From contig NZ_LNUV01000003.1 of the NCBI RefSeq assembly GCF_001512285.1, positions 161,540 through 225,539 on the forward strand: 64,000 nucleotides of DNA, in the 5' to 3' direction. Every line of letters begins with the position of its first letter. Position 1 is the stretch's first letter. The notes below the pieces were generated by a model. That model saw only the letters and a list, made by a program, of their open reading frames with translations. It was not told where the DNA came from and ran no database searches. The translations under genes and the position numbers were made by a program. Shown in pieces: positions 55,541 to 63,784 of the stretch. This DNA is from Arthrobacter sp. EpRS71 (lineage in GTDB: Bacteria; Actinomycetota; Actinomycetes; Actinomycetales; Micrococcaceae).

Positions 55541-55661
55541 GGATGTGAGAGACGGTTGGGCTCAAGGGCGTGGGATGTGAGAGACGGTTGGGCTCAAGCA
55601 CGTGGGATGTGAGAGACGGTTGGGCTCAAGCACGTGGGATGTGAGAGAGCGTTGTGACGGG
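55541..55661. repeat. 32-bp tandem array 2 (three units and a part unit), inverted relative to array 1
   Basis: GGATGTGAGAGACGGTTGGG begins units at 55541, 55573 and 55605, with a part unit at 55637. The step is 32 bp as in array 1. Reverse-complemented array 1 and array 2 agree at about 22 of 32 positions, and GGGATGTGAGAGAGCG (55636-55651) is the exact reverse complement of 54994-55009. Confidence 0.95.
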
Positions 55662-55707
55662 CACCCGGCAGCCACACCGCCAATGCGGCCACACCGCGGG
55701 AATAGGC

Positions 55708-56394
55708 CTACTCTTCGCTGCGGAGCCCGGGCTCTTTTTGCAACCCCGTCAGCCCGTTCCACGCCAGGTTCACCAGATGCGCTGCAACGGCCCGCTTGTC
55801 CGGAGTGCGGCTGTCGAGCCACCATTGGCCGGTCATGGCCACCATTCCAACGAGCATCTGGGCGTACATGGCTCCATCGGCCGCGCTGAACCCCCTGCGC
55901 GCGAACTCGTCGGAGAGCAGGTGTTCCACTCGGGCAGTGACGTGGGAGAGCAGCGTGGAGAAGGCGCCCTCGGGCTGCGAGGGCGGAGCGTCACGCATGA
56001 GGATCCGGAATCCGTCCGTGCGGTCTTCGATGTACCCCAAGAGGGCCAGTGCCGCTCTTTCCACCAGCACCCGGGGTTTGGCTTCAGTACTGAGGGCCTC
56101 GGTGATGGAGTCCAGGAGAATATGGAACTCAGTCTCCACGACCCGCCGGTAAAGGCCTTCCTTGGATCCGAAGTGCTCGTAGATCACGGGTTTGGAAACA
56201 CCGGCGGAGGCGGCGATTTCCTCAATGGTGGTGCCGTCCAATCCACGGGCCGCGAAGAGGGCGCGTCCGACGCCGATGAGCTGAGACCTACGCTGCTGAC
56301 CGGTCATCCGTACCCGCACTGCGGGTACGTTGGTGACGTGCTCCGCGGGCTCGGGCGCGGCCGACGGGCGGGGGAGGTCAGTGCGGTTGCTCAC
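55708..56394 (-). CDS. TetR-family transcription regulator
   Basis: A 228-residue TetR-type regulator. A 30-residue Pro-rich head is followed by the helix-turn-helix TTIEEIAASAGVSKPVIYEH (about residues 56-75) and FGSKEGLYRRVVE, then a helical core with FRILMRDAPPSQPEGAFST and MVAMTGQWWLDSR. The start is uncertain: GTG 56394 has no clear ribosome binding site, and a start nearer VRMTGQQRRSQL is possible. Regulators of this type lie next to glmU in mycobacteria (Rv1019), which supports its place. Target genes are unknown. Confidence 0.88.
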   Translation of the reverse strand: MSNRTDLPRPSAAPEPAEHVTNVPAVRVRMTGQQRRSQLIGVGRALFAARGLDGTTIEEIAASAGVSKPVIYEHFGSKEGLYRRVVETEFHILLDSITEALSTEAKPRVLVERAALALLGYIEDRTDGFRILMRDAPPSQPEGAFSTLLSHVTARVEHLLSDEFARRGFSAADGAMYAQMLVGMVAMTGQWWLDSRTPDKRAVAAHLVNLAWNGLTGLQKEPGLRSEE

Positions 56395-56596
56395 GTGACC
56401 ATCATGCCCTAATCGGCCTTTGGAGGGGCTGATGCGCAGGCCTGCGGAGGGCGAAAGGGTGAGGCGCGGAGCGAGCTCGGGGCGGTCAAGTCGCGAAGGA
56501 CGTGGTGGTCATGGCAAACTAGATTCTTGTGTGTGCATCCCGGTGATCCGGGAAACCCTCCGGGCCGCAAGATTCGGGGGACGAAAGCATGCGCGG

Positions 56597-56668
56597 TCCG
56601 CTCTGGTGTAATGGCAGCACCCCGGCCTTTGGAGCCGTGGAGTATAGGTTCGAATCCTATGGGCGGAA
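56597..56668 (+). tRNA. tRNA-Gln (anticodon TTG)
   Basis: A 72-nt cloverleaf. Acceptor arms TCCGCTC and GGGCGGA pair through a G-T at one step. The anticodon stem CGGC/GCCG encloses loop CTTTGGA with anticodon TTG, and the T arm is ATAGG-TTCGAAT-CCTAT. The discriminator base is A; CCA is not encoded. It lies between tetR and glmU. Confidence 0.95.
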
Positions 56669-56791
56669 CGGTCGGAAAATGCGCTCCTTCTCTGTACCTG
56701 TAGCGGCTCTCATGGTGCCTGGGTCCATTGTTGGATGGCGGCATTCCGAAGCCGGGTTACCCGGGACATACCGAGCAAGGAGAGCCAGTAC

Positions 56792-58285
56792 GTGAGCCCC
56801 GAAACCATCGGTCCCGCGGCGGTGATTGTTCTGGCCGCAGGTGCCGGAACGCGCATGAAGTCGCGGACTCCCAAGATCCTCCACGAAATCGGTGGCCGCT
56901 CCATGGTTGGGCACGCACTACTTGCCGCCCGTGCCATCCACCCTCTGAAGCTGGCCTTGGTTGTCCGGCACGAGCGGGACCGTGTGGCCGAGCACGTCTC
57001 AGCTCTTGATCCGGAAGCGCTGATTGTTGACCAGGACGAGGTTCCCGGTACCGGCCGCGCAGTGGAAGCTGCGCTCAACGCCTTGGATGCCGACGCCGAG
57101 CTTTCCGGCACCGTGGTAGTCACCTACGGCGATGTCCCGCTGCTCACCGGCCAGCTTCTTGGCGAACTGGTGGCAACGCACGAGGCTGAAGGCAACGCTG
57201 TTACGGTCCTGACCGCCGTGTTGGACGACGCAACCGGGTACGGCCGTATCCTGCGCGCCGAAGACGGCACCGTCACCGGTATTCGCGAGCATAAGGATGC
57301 CAGTGACACCGAGCGCGCCATCCGCGAGGTCAACTCCGGTATCTACGCTTTCGACGCCGCTGTTTTGCGGACCGCACTGACGAAGGTCACCACGGATAAC
57401 GCGCAGGGCGAGATGTATCTGACTGACGTCCTCGGGTTGGCTCGTGACGCCGGCGGACGGGTGGCCGCCGTCGTGACTGACGACCGTTGGCAGGTTGAGG
57501 GTGCCAATGACCGCATCCAGCTGTCCGCGTTGGGTGCCGAACACAACCGCCGCATCATCGAGTCCTGGATGCGCGCAGGGGTAACTGTGGTGGACCCCGC
57601 CACCACGTGGATCGACTCCACCGTCACCCTCGAAGAAGACGTCCGCTTGCTGCCCAACACCCAACTGCACGGTGCCACCACTGTGGCGCGCGACGCCGTC
57701 GTGGGTCCGGACACCACCCTGACTGACGTCAAGGTGGGTGAGGGCGCCAAGGTGATCCGCACGCACGGCTCCGGCGCCACCATCGGGGCGAAGGCCAGTG
57801 TTGGACCGTTCACGTACCTTCGCCCTGGCACGGTCCTTGGCGAGACCGGCAAGATCGGCGCGTTCTACGAAACAAAGAACGTCACCATAGGCCGTGGCTC
57901 CAAGCTGTCCCACTTGGGCTACGCCGGCGACGCCGAGATCGGCGAAGACACCAACATCGGTTGCGGCAACATCACCGCCAACTACGACGGCGAGAAGAAG
58001 CACCGCACGGTGATCGGCTCGGGCGTCCGCACAGGTTCCAACACGGTCTTCGTGGCTCCTGTGACGGTTGGCGACGGCGCCTACAGCGGCGCCGGTGCCG
58101 TCATCCGCAAGGATGTTCCCGCGGGAGCGTTGGCCCTCAGCCTGGCCGCGCAGCGGAACGCTGAAGGTTGGGTCCTGGCCAACCGTCCGGGCACCGACTC
58201 CGCAAAGCTGGCTGAGGCCGCGCACGAGTTGACGCCCGCCTCCACATCCTCACAATCCCCGGCAACCACAGAAGAGGGCAAATAG
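56792..58285 (+). CDS. glmU: Bifunctional GlcNAc-1-P uridylyltransferase / GlcN-1-P acetyltransferase
   Basis: A 497-residue enzyme making UDP-N-acetylglucosamine for peptidoglycan and mycothiol. The N-terminal pyrophosphorylase has VLAAGAGTRMKSRTPKILHE (about residues 12-31), VVTYGDVPLLTG and EVNSGIYAFD. The C-terminal left-handed beta-helix has hexapeptide turns and the acetyltransferase motifs RPGTVLGETGKIGAFYETKN and GNITANYDGEKKHRT. A disordered Ser/Thr/Pro tail ends the protein. The GTG at 56792 has AAGGAG 9 nt upstream; a longer frame reaches back towards the tRNA. prs follows after 2 nt, an operon common in actinobacteria. Confidence 0.97.
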   Translation: MSPETIGPAAVIVLAAGAGTRMKSRTPKILHEIGGRSMVGHALLAARAIHPLKLALVVRHERDRVAEHVSALDPEALIVDQDEVPGTGRAVEAALNALDADAELSGTVVVTYGDVPLLTGQLLGELVATHEAEGNAVTVLTAVLDDATGYGRILRAEDGTVTGIREHKDASDTERAIREVNSGIYAFDAAVLRTALTKVTTDNAQGEMYLTDVLGLARDAGGRVAAVVTDDRWQVEGANDRIQLSALGAEHNRRIIESWMRAGVTVVDPATTWIDSTVTLEEDVRLLPNTQLHGATTVARDAVVGPDTTLTDVKVGEGAKVIRTHGSGATIGAKASVGPFTYLRPGTVLGETGKIGAFYETKNVTIGRGSKLSHLGYAGDAEIGEDTNIGCGNITANYDGEKKHRTVIGSGVRTGSNTVFVAPVTVGDGAYSGAGAVIRKDVPAGALALSLAAQRNAEGWVLANRPGTDSAKLAEAAHELTPASTSSQSPATTEEGK

Positions 58286-58287
58286 GC

Positions 58288-59268
58288 ATGAGCGAAATTA
58301 CCGCACACGGCGAGAAGAAACTGATTCTCGCCGCCGGAAGGGCGCATCCGGAGCTGGCGCAGGAAATCGCGAAGGAGCTGGAGACCGAGCTCCTGCCCAT
58401 CGACGCCTACGACTTCGCCAACGGGGAAATCTACGTCCGTTCGGCTGAAAGCGTGCGAGGCACCGATGCCTTCGTCATCCAGGCCCACCCGGCTCCGTTG
58501 AACAACTGGCTGATGGAGCAGTTGATCATGATCGACTCCCTTAAGCGCGCCTCCGCCAAGAGGATCACGGTTGTTTCCCCGTTCTACCCCTACTCCCGCC
58601 AGGACAAGAAAGGCCGCGGCCGCGAGCCCATCTCCGCCCGCCTGGTCGCCGACCTTTACAAGACTGCCGGCGCGGACCGCATCATGTCCGTTGATCTGCA
58701 CACCTCGCAGATCCAGGGCTTCTTCGACGGCCCCGTTGACCACTTGATGGCCATCCCGCTGCTGGCTGACTACATCCGCACCAAGGTGGAAGCCGACAAC
58801 ATCACCGTGGTTTCCCCTGACACCGGCCGCGTCCGGGTTGCAGAGCAGTGGGCCGAGCGCCTGGGCGGTGCCCCGCTCGCTTTCGTCCACAAGAGCCGTG
58901 ACCTCACCGTGCCGAACCAGGCCGTTTCCAAGACCGTTGTTGGCCAGGTTGAGGGCCGCACCTGCGTCCTGATCGATGACATGATCGACACCGGTGGAAC
59001 CATTTCCGGCGCCGTCCAGGTCCTGAAGAATGCCGGAGCCAAGGACGTCATCATCGCCTGCACTCACGCCGTCTTCTCCGATCCCGCCGCGCAGCGCCTC
59101 GCGGATTCCGGTGCCCGTGAAGTGGTTGTCACCAACACGCTGCCCATTCCGGCAGAGAAGCGCTTCCCGTCGCTGACGGTGTTGTCGATCGCCCCCTTGA
59201 TCGCGCGCGCCATCCGCGAAGTGTTCGACGACGGTTCGGTCACCAGCCTGTTCGACGGCAAAGCATAA
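58288..59268 (+). CDS. prs: Ribose-phosphate pyrophosphokinase
   Basis: A 326-residue PRPP synthetase that joins ATP and ribose 5-phosphate, supplying nucleotide, His, Trp and decaprenyl-phosphoryl-ribose pathways. Family segments are FANGEIYVRSAESVRGTDAF, the ATP loop PFYPYSRQDKKGRGREPISA, MSVDLHTSQIQGFFDGPVDH with the metal-binding region, and the PRPP-binding loop CVLIDDMIDTGGTISGAVQV (about residues 229-248). Length is standard. It is coupled to glmU (2-nt gap) and followed by a good terminator. Confidence 0.97.
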   Translation: MSEITAHGEKKLILAAGRAHPELAQEIAKELETELLPIDAYDFANGEIYVRSAESVRGTDAFVIQAHPAPLNNWLMEQLIMIDSLKRASAKRITVVSPFYPYSRQDKKGRGREPISARLVADLYKTAGADRIMSVDLHTSQIQGFFDGPVDHLMAIPLLADYIRTKVEADNITVVSPDTGRVRVAEQWAERLGGAPLAFVHKSRDLTVPNQAVSKTVVGQVEGRTCVLIDDMIDTGGTISGAVQVLKNAGAKDVIIACTHAVFSDPAAQRLADSGAREVVVTNTLPIPAEKRFPSLTVLSIAPLIARAIREVFDDGSVTSLFDGKA

Positions 59269-59289
59269 CGCCGGACTGCTGATTTTGAG

Positions 59290-59326
59290 CGGGCCATCCG
59301 CCGCCTTTCGGCGTGCGGGTGGCCCG
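59290..59326 (+). terminator. Terminator of glmU-prs
   Basis: CGGGCCATCCGCCGCC and GCGTGCGGGTGGCCCG form an interrupted long stem (59290-59326) with a TTTCG-type loop, followed by TTTTC. It starts 21 nt after the prs stop. Confidence 0.85.
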
Positions 59327-59365
59327 TTTTCTTTGGCCGTTTTCAGAAAGAGCGCAGAGCGCTGC

Positions 59366-59588
59366 TAAACTCTTGGGGATACCTTGGCGAGGGAGAGCAC
59401 ATCCGGTTCGCATTTTGTGGACCAGGGTTGCGGGTCTCCGTTATCGACTGGGTCTGCATCTCCTTCAACACAGGCGGAACGGCTGCTCTCAGGCCGATCT
59501 CAGCCGGGCGTAGAAGGTCTCCAGACCTCCGCCCTTGCTGATACACCAGCCCGGACTTTCCGGGTGCCACAGTAATCAAGGAGTACAC
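59366..59588 (+). promoter_or_regulatory. rplY promoter and long 5' leader
   Basis: TAAACT (59366-59371) is a good -10 and predicts a leader of about 210 nt before the ATG at 59589. The leader holds no gene. It contains the hairpin CCCGGA-ctt-TCCGGG (59550-59564) 15 nt before the AAGGAG ribosome binding site (from 59579). A leader this long before a ribosomal protein gene may be regulatory. Confidence 0.5.
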
Positions 59589-60164
59589 ATGTCTGAGCAG
59601 AAGCTCACCGCAGAACTGCGCACCGAGTTCGGCAAGGGTTTTGCCCGCCGTGCACGCATGGCCGGCCAGATCCCGGCAGTCATTTACGGTCACGGCGCAG
59701 AGCCCATCCACATCAACCTGCCGGGCAAGGCCACCACGCTCGCAGTGCGCGTTTCCAACGCCCTCCTGGCAATCGACGTCGACGGCGAGCAGCACCTGAC
59801 GCTCGTCAAGGACATCCAGCGCGATCCCGTAAAGCAGATCATTGAGCACGTTGACCTGCAGACCGTTAAGGCCGGCGAGAAGGTTACCGTCGATATCGCC
59901 ATCCACGTTTCCGGCGAAGTTGCTCCGGGTGCTGTTGCCAGCCTCGAAGCCACCACGGTTTCCCTTGAGGCTGAAGCAACCCACGTTCCCACCGCCGTCG
60001 AGGTCACCATTGAAGGCCTGAAGGCCGGCGAGAACATCCACGCTTCCGACCTCGTCCTGCCGAAGGGTTCCACCCTGCTCACCGAAGGCGACACTCTGGT
60101 GGTCCGCATCGCTGAAGCCGCCAGCTCGGAAGAAGAAGAGACCACGGAAGATGCTGCCGAGTAG
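59589..60164 (+). CDS. rplY: 50S ribosomal protein L25 (general stress protein Ctc)
   Basis: A 191-residue L25/Ctc protein that binds 5S rRNA. The N-terminal L25 domain starts EQKLTAELRTEFGKGFARRA and includes RMAGQIPAVIYGHGAEPIHI and LVKDIQRDPVKQIIEHVDL. A C-terminal TL5-type beta domain (VDIAIHVSGEVAPGAVASLE onwards) and an acidic tail follow, the long form usual in actinobacteria. The ATG at 59589 has AAGGAG 5 nt upstream; an upstream reading in the leader is unsupported. pth follows after a terminator. Confidence 0.96.
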   Translation: MSEQKLTAELRTEFGKGFARRARMAGQIPAVIYGHGAEPIHINLPGKATTLAVRVSNALLAIDVDGEQHLTLVKDIQRDPVKQIIEHVDLQTVKAGEKVTVDIAIHVSGEVAPGAVASLEATTVSLEAEATHVPTAVEVTIEGLKAGENIHASDLVLPKGSTLLTEGDTLVVRIAEAASSEEEETTEDAAE

Positions 60165-60194
60165 TCTTCTGACTGCTTGAGGCTTCCGCCTTCG

Positions 60195-60226
60195 AGTGGC
60201 CGGGCACCCCTTGGGTCCCGGCCACT
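60195..60226 (+). terminator. Terminator of rplY
   Basis: AGTGGCCGGG (60195-60204) pairs with CCCGGCCACT (60217-60226) around a 12-nt partly paired loop, followed by TTCTTC. It is 31 nt after the rplY stop. Confidence 0.8.
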
Positions 60227-60272
60227 TTCTTCATTACCGCCCCTGCTTCCTGCTGAATCCAAGCACGCTACC

Positions 60273-60278
60273 TAGGAT
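60273..60278 (+). promoter_or_regulatory. -10 hexamer of leaderless pth
   Basis: TAGGAT ends 6 nt before the ATG at 60285. It lies after the rplY terminator, so pth has its own promoter. Confidence 0.55.
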
Positions 60279-60284
60279 GAAACC

Positions 60285-60869
60285 ATGACTGACACCTGGC
60301 TGATTGTCGGCCTCGGCAACCCCGGCAGTGAGTACAGCAATAATCGGCACAACATTGGCCAGATGGTGCTGGATGAACTGGCCTCGCGCATGGGTGGGAA
60401 GTTCAAGGTCCACAAAGCCCTCGCCCAAGTGGTGGAGGGACGGCTGGGTATCGGGGGTCCCCGTGTGGTGCTGGCCAAGCCCATGACATATATGAACCTC
60501 AGCGGCGGACCCGTGGCAGGGCTGTGCAACTTCTTCGACATCGCGCCGGACCACGTCATCGCCGTCCACGACGAGATTGACATTCCTTTTAACACAGTCA
60601 AGCTAAAAATCGGCGGCGGCGAGGGCGGTCATAACGGCCTCCGGGACATCTCCAAAGCACTTACCACCAAGGATTACCTGCGCGTCAGAGTAGGGGTGGG
60701 CCGGCCGCCGGGACGCATGGAAACGGCCGACTACGTGCTCCGGGATTTTGCCACCGCAGAGAAAAAGGAGTTGCCATTCCTCCTGGACGAGGCCGCTGAC
60801 GCCGTGGAACTGCTGATGGACCAAGGCCTGCTCGCTGCGCAACAGAAACACCACCCCGCCAAAGCTTGA
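60285..60869 (+). CDS. pth: Peptidyl-tRNA hydrolase
   Basis: A 194-residue Pth that frees tRNA from dropped-off peptidyl-tRNA. The N-terminal [20 protein letters not shown] carries the conserved Asn and catalytic His (about residue 23). [36 protein letters not shown] with the catalytic Asp, [17 protein letters not shown] and [20 protein letters not shown] complete the family pattern. The ATG follows a leaderless-type -10. The glmU-prs-rplY-pth order is conserved in actinobacteria. Confidence 0.97.
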   Translation: MTDTWLIVGLGNPGSEYSNNRHNIGQMVLDELASRMGGKFKVHKALAQVVEGRLGIGGPRVVLAKPMTYMNLSGGPVAGLCNFFDIAPDHVIAVHDEIDIPFNTVKLKIGGGEGGHNGLRDISKALTTKDYLRVRVGVGRPPGRMETADYVLRDFATAEKKELPFLLDEAADAVELLMDQGLLAAQQKHHPAKA

Positions 60870-61010
60870 GCAAATCTTGAGGAAAGACTGATGAAAGACT
60901 GACAGTCCCGAGGACCTTTAGGCCTACAAACCAAGGGCGCCCGAAGGTAGTGTGCATGGTACGCAGGTAAGCGGTGGGGGTCTACCGCGAATGTGTAGCT
61001 AAGGATGCGG

Positions 61011-63743
61011 ATGTCGTCGGAGTTGCTAAACAGGAGCGGTGGAGGCGCAGCGAGGGCTGCGGCTCCCGATCTGTTGGGCGGCCCAACAGACCGCCAGACG
61101 TGGTCACTTCTGGCACGGAGCCACGATCTATCAAAGGCCGGCAAGCACCTCGAATCACCTGATTCCTACGGAGTGGTCCTCACCGGGGAACGGGGAATCG
61201 GCAAGTCCGGCCTGGCAAGGGCAGTAGTGTCCTCCCTGGGCCCCAAAGTCCATAGCCTTCAATTGCGCAACACCGTCGCCAGCGGCCAGACCCCTTACGG
61301 ATGCCTCGGATTCCTGCTGGCCCGCTTGCCATCGACCGCCGTGGGATCGCCCACGGCCATCCTGCACGCGGTGACCAACTTGATCAGGTCAGAAGCCGCG
61401 GGCCGGGACACTGTGTTCATCGTGGACAATGCCGGCGGTATGGACCCGATGAGTACGGGCGTTCTTTTGAACCTCATGGCTACCGGCACCGCGAAAGTCA
61501 TCGCCACCGTTCAACGCGCCAGCGACCTCCCCGCCGATTTTCACCGGCTGGTCCTCGAAGGGGGGCTGGGCGAGGTCCACCTGAACACGCTCAGCGAGGA
61601 ACAGACCAAACAAGTGTTGGGCTCAGTCCTTGGGCACTACGTTTCATCAACCCTGGTGGGCTCGCTGCATTCCGCCGTGGGGGGCAACCCCATGCTCCTG
61701 CATGCACTTCTTGAGGAGCAGCGGCACACGGGCAACCTGGTCCTCAACGATTCCGTCTGGACGCTTCGAGACCGGATCCATCTGGACGGCGCCACGGTAG
61801 TGGAGGACTTTGTCCGTTCCAGGCTGGCGCGCGAACCGCAAGCCAGCAGGACCGTCGTCGAAATCCTCTCCTGTGCGCAGCGCGCAACGTTGCTGGATTT
61901 GGCAGGGATCTTCGGCACCGAGGTTCTGGTGGACATGGAGGAGTCAGCACTGCTGACTATTGAGAAGACCGGTAAGCACTGGGTCTCGCTCCGGGACCCC
62001 TACGTGGGGGAAGTGGTCCGCGGCTGGCTCAGTACCCGCCGTATGCGCGAGCTGCGGCTCATGCTGCACGGTCCCGAAGAGCCCGAACTACAAGCGTTGG
62101 CGCCGCAGGATCTCCTGAGCTACGCGGCGTGGATGCACGCTTCCGAAGACGAGCCCGCACCCTCGCCCGCACACGCCCTCGCGGCCGGGCGGGCGGCGCT
62201 GGATGACTACGACCCCAACTTTGCCATCCAATGCACCCTGCCTTTGGACCCTCAACACAGTGAATGGGTTCCCGGGCAACGCCTGAAGGCTGCCGCCTAC
62301 CTCATGCTGGACCTGCCGTTGCATGCGGTCCAAGCCCTGGATGAGGTGTCCGAGTCCCACTTGGCGTCCCTGGAACCGTTGGAGTTCGCGGAGGTCACGG
62401 CAGCGAAGTGCCAGGCAATGACGTGGATTGACGGTCGTTCAGGAATGGTGCCAGGGGTGATCGCTGCCGGCCTGGATGCACTCGAAGCCAAAGCCCCGAA
62501 TTATCCGGTAGAGGTCATGACCAAGGCGCGCAACCGCCTCCAACTCTGTAGCTACGAGTACAAAACCTACACAGGTGAGTACTCGGCAATGATTGAGGAT
62601 TTGGAAGCCGAACTGGCCAAGGATCCGGCGGAGGACCGTGAACATTGGCTTAAGTCCTCCTTCTTCCTGATCGAGGCACGCTGCATGCTGGGCAGGGAGT
62701 TGGAGGCACAACAACTCGCTCGCACCGTTTCACGGCACTTGGGGGACGCGGGCCGCCTTGCACAGTTGGAAGAATCGTTCGCCAAGCATGCATTCCTGGT
62801 GCTCCTGTTGTCCGGGCAATGGCGCAAGTGCATCGAACTCATGCGCCGCACGCCCTCGGGGTCCTCGCGGCTTCAATACCGGGGTGCGCTCACTGAACTG
62901 GGCGTCGGGCTCGCGTTCGCCTATGCAGGCAAGCCGGCCAGCGCGATTGAACCCCTGCGATCAGCCGTTGCTCAGCTGGAGCTCCGGCCCAGCATGAACA
63001 TGAACAAAGTTGCCTACGCTGCCACAGCTTTTGCCTACGCTCAATTGGGCAATTCCTTGGAGGCCGGACGGTACCTTGACCTCTACAGGACATGCAGGGG
63101 AGTGGGGACGTTCTTCTCCGAATCCGTAGCTGAGTTCTGTGCCGAGATGGCCGGGCGCTGGATGGGGGACCCGGAGGTGAAGCAGCGGCTGCTGGTCCGC
63201 GTACGGAACGACATTGACCAGCAGCGGTTCACCACGGCCGGCATCAACCTTTTCGGGGCCACCGTAGAAGGCACGGACGAGGAATACCGGCTGTTGGAAG
63301 ACATTGCCGGCCGCCGGCAAGGGCCCTTGGCCAAGATCTCCGGTGACCTTGCCCGCGGCGCACTGACGAAGAGCTCCCGCTCCCTGCTCGCGGCAGCTGA
63401 TGCCGCAGCATCGCTGGACCTGCTGGTAGTTGAAGCCCGATGCGTGGCCATGGCGCTTGATTACGCCAGGGACGCCGGTGAAACCACGGCCGCCCGGACA
63501 GCGCAGCTCAGGCTCGAACGGTTGGAGCATTCCGTCCCCGCATTACCCATCCAGCCACGCAGCGACGCGCCGGTATTGACCGAACGTGAACGTCAGATTG
63601 CTAAACTCGCGGGAAAGGGTGTCAGCAACCGTGAAATCGCGATGGATATTGGGGTGTCTGTGCGAACTGTAGAAGGCCATCTATACCAGGTGTTCACCAA
63701 GCTCGGCGTATCATCTCGGGGCGAGCTCCATGGGCTGCTGTGA
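61011..63743 (+). CDS. Large LuxR-family regulator with N-terminal P-loop ATPase (LAL-like)
   Basis: A protein of about 910 residues. The N-terminal nucleotide-binding domain has Walker A VLTGERGIGKSGLARAV (about residues 56-72) and a Walker B-like TVFIVDNAGGMDP. A long helical, TPR-like middle (about 370-800) follows, and then a C-terminal LuxR/NarL helix-turn-helix: LTERERQIAKLAGKGVSNRE through VSVRTVEGHLYQVFTKLGVS. No receiver or sensor domain is visible, so the signal is probably a ligand or partner protein. ATG 61011 is chosen because AAGG lies 6 nt upstream; ATG 61005 touches it. A second P-loop gene starts 41 nt downstream. Target genes are unknown. Confidence 0.9.
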   Translation: MSSELLNRSGGGAARAAAPDLLGGPTDRQTWSLLARSHDLSKAGKHLESPDSYGVVLTGERGIGKSGLARAVVSSLGPKVHSLQLRNTVASGQTPYGCLGFLLARLPSTAVGSPTAILHAVTNLIRSEAAGRDTVFIVDNAGGMDPMSTGVLLNLMATGTAKVIATVQRASDLPADFHRLVLEGGLGEVHLNTLSEEQTKQVLGSVLGHYVSSTLVGSLHSAVGGNPMLLHALLEEQRHTGNLVLNDSVWTLRDRIHLDGATVVEDFVRSRLAREPQASRTVVEILSCAQRATLLDLAGIFGTEVLVDMEESALLTIEKTGKHWVSLRDPYVGEVVRGWLSTRRMRELRLMLHGPEEPELQALAPQDLLSYAAWMHASEDEPAPSPAHALAAGRAALDDYDPNFAIQCTLPLDPQHSEWVPGQRLKAAAYLMLDLPLHAVQALDEVSESHLASLEPLEFAEVTAAKCQAMTWIDGRSGMVPGVIAAGLDALEAKAPNYPVEVMTKARNRLQLCSYEYKTYTGEYSAMIEDLEAELAKDPAEDREHWLKSSFFLIEARCMLGRELEAQQLARTVSRHLGDAGRLAQLEESFAKHAFLVLLLSGQWRKCIELMRRTPSGSSRLQYRGALTELGVGLAFAYAGKPASAIEPLRSAVAQLELRPSMNMNKVAYAATAFAYAQLGNSLEAGRYLDLYRTCRGVGTFFSESVAEFCAEMAGRWMGDPEVKQRLLVRVRNDIDQQRFTTAGINLFGATVEGTDEEYRLLEDIAGRRQGPLAKISGDLARGALTKSSRSLLAAADAAASLDLLVVEARCVAMALDYARDAGETTAARTAQLRLERLEHSVPALPIQPRSDAPVLTERERQIAKLAGKGVSNREIAMDIGVSVRTVEGHLYQVFTKLGVSSRGELHGLL

Positions 63744-63784
63744 ATCAAAGCGTGGCACTTCCGTAAGCCTGGCATGGGTTGCCC

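Noticed and set aside
55002..55661. Possible CRISPR arrays of 32-bp repeats
   Set aside because: Units are directly tandem without unique spacers, and no cas gene is present in the window.
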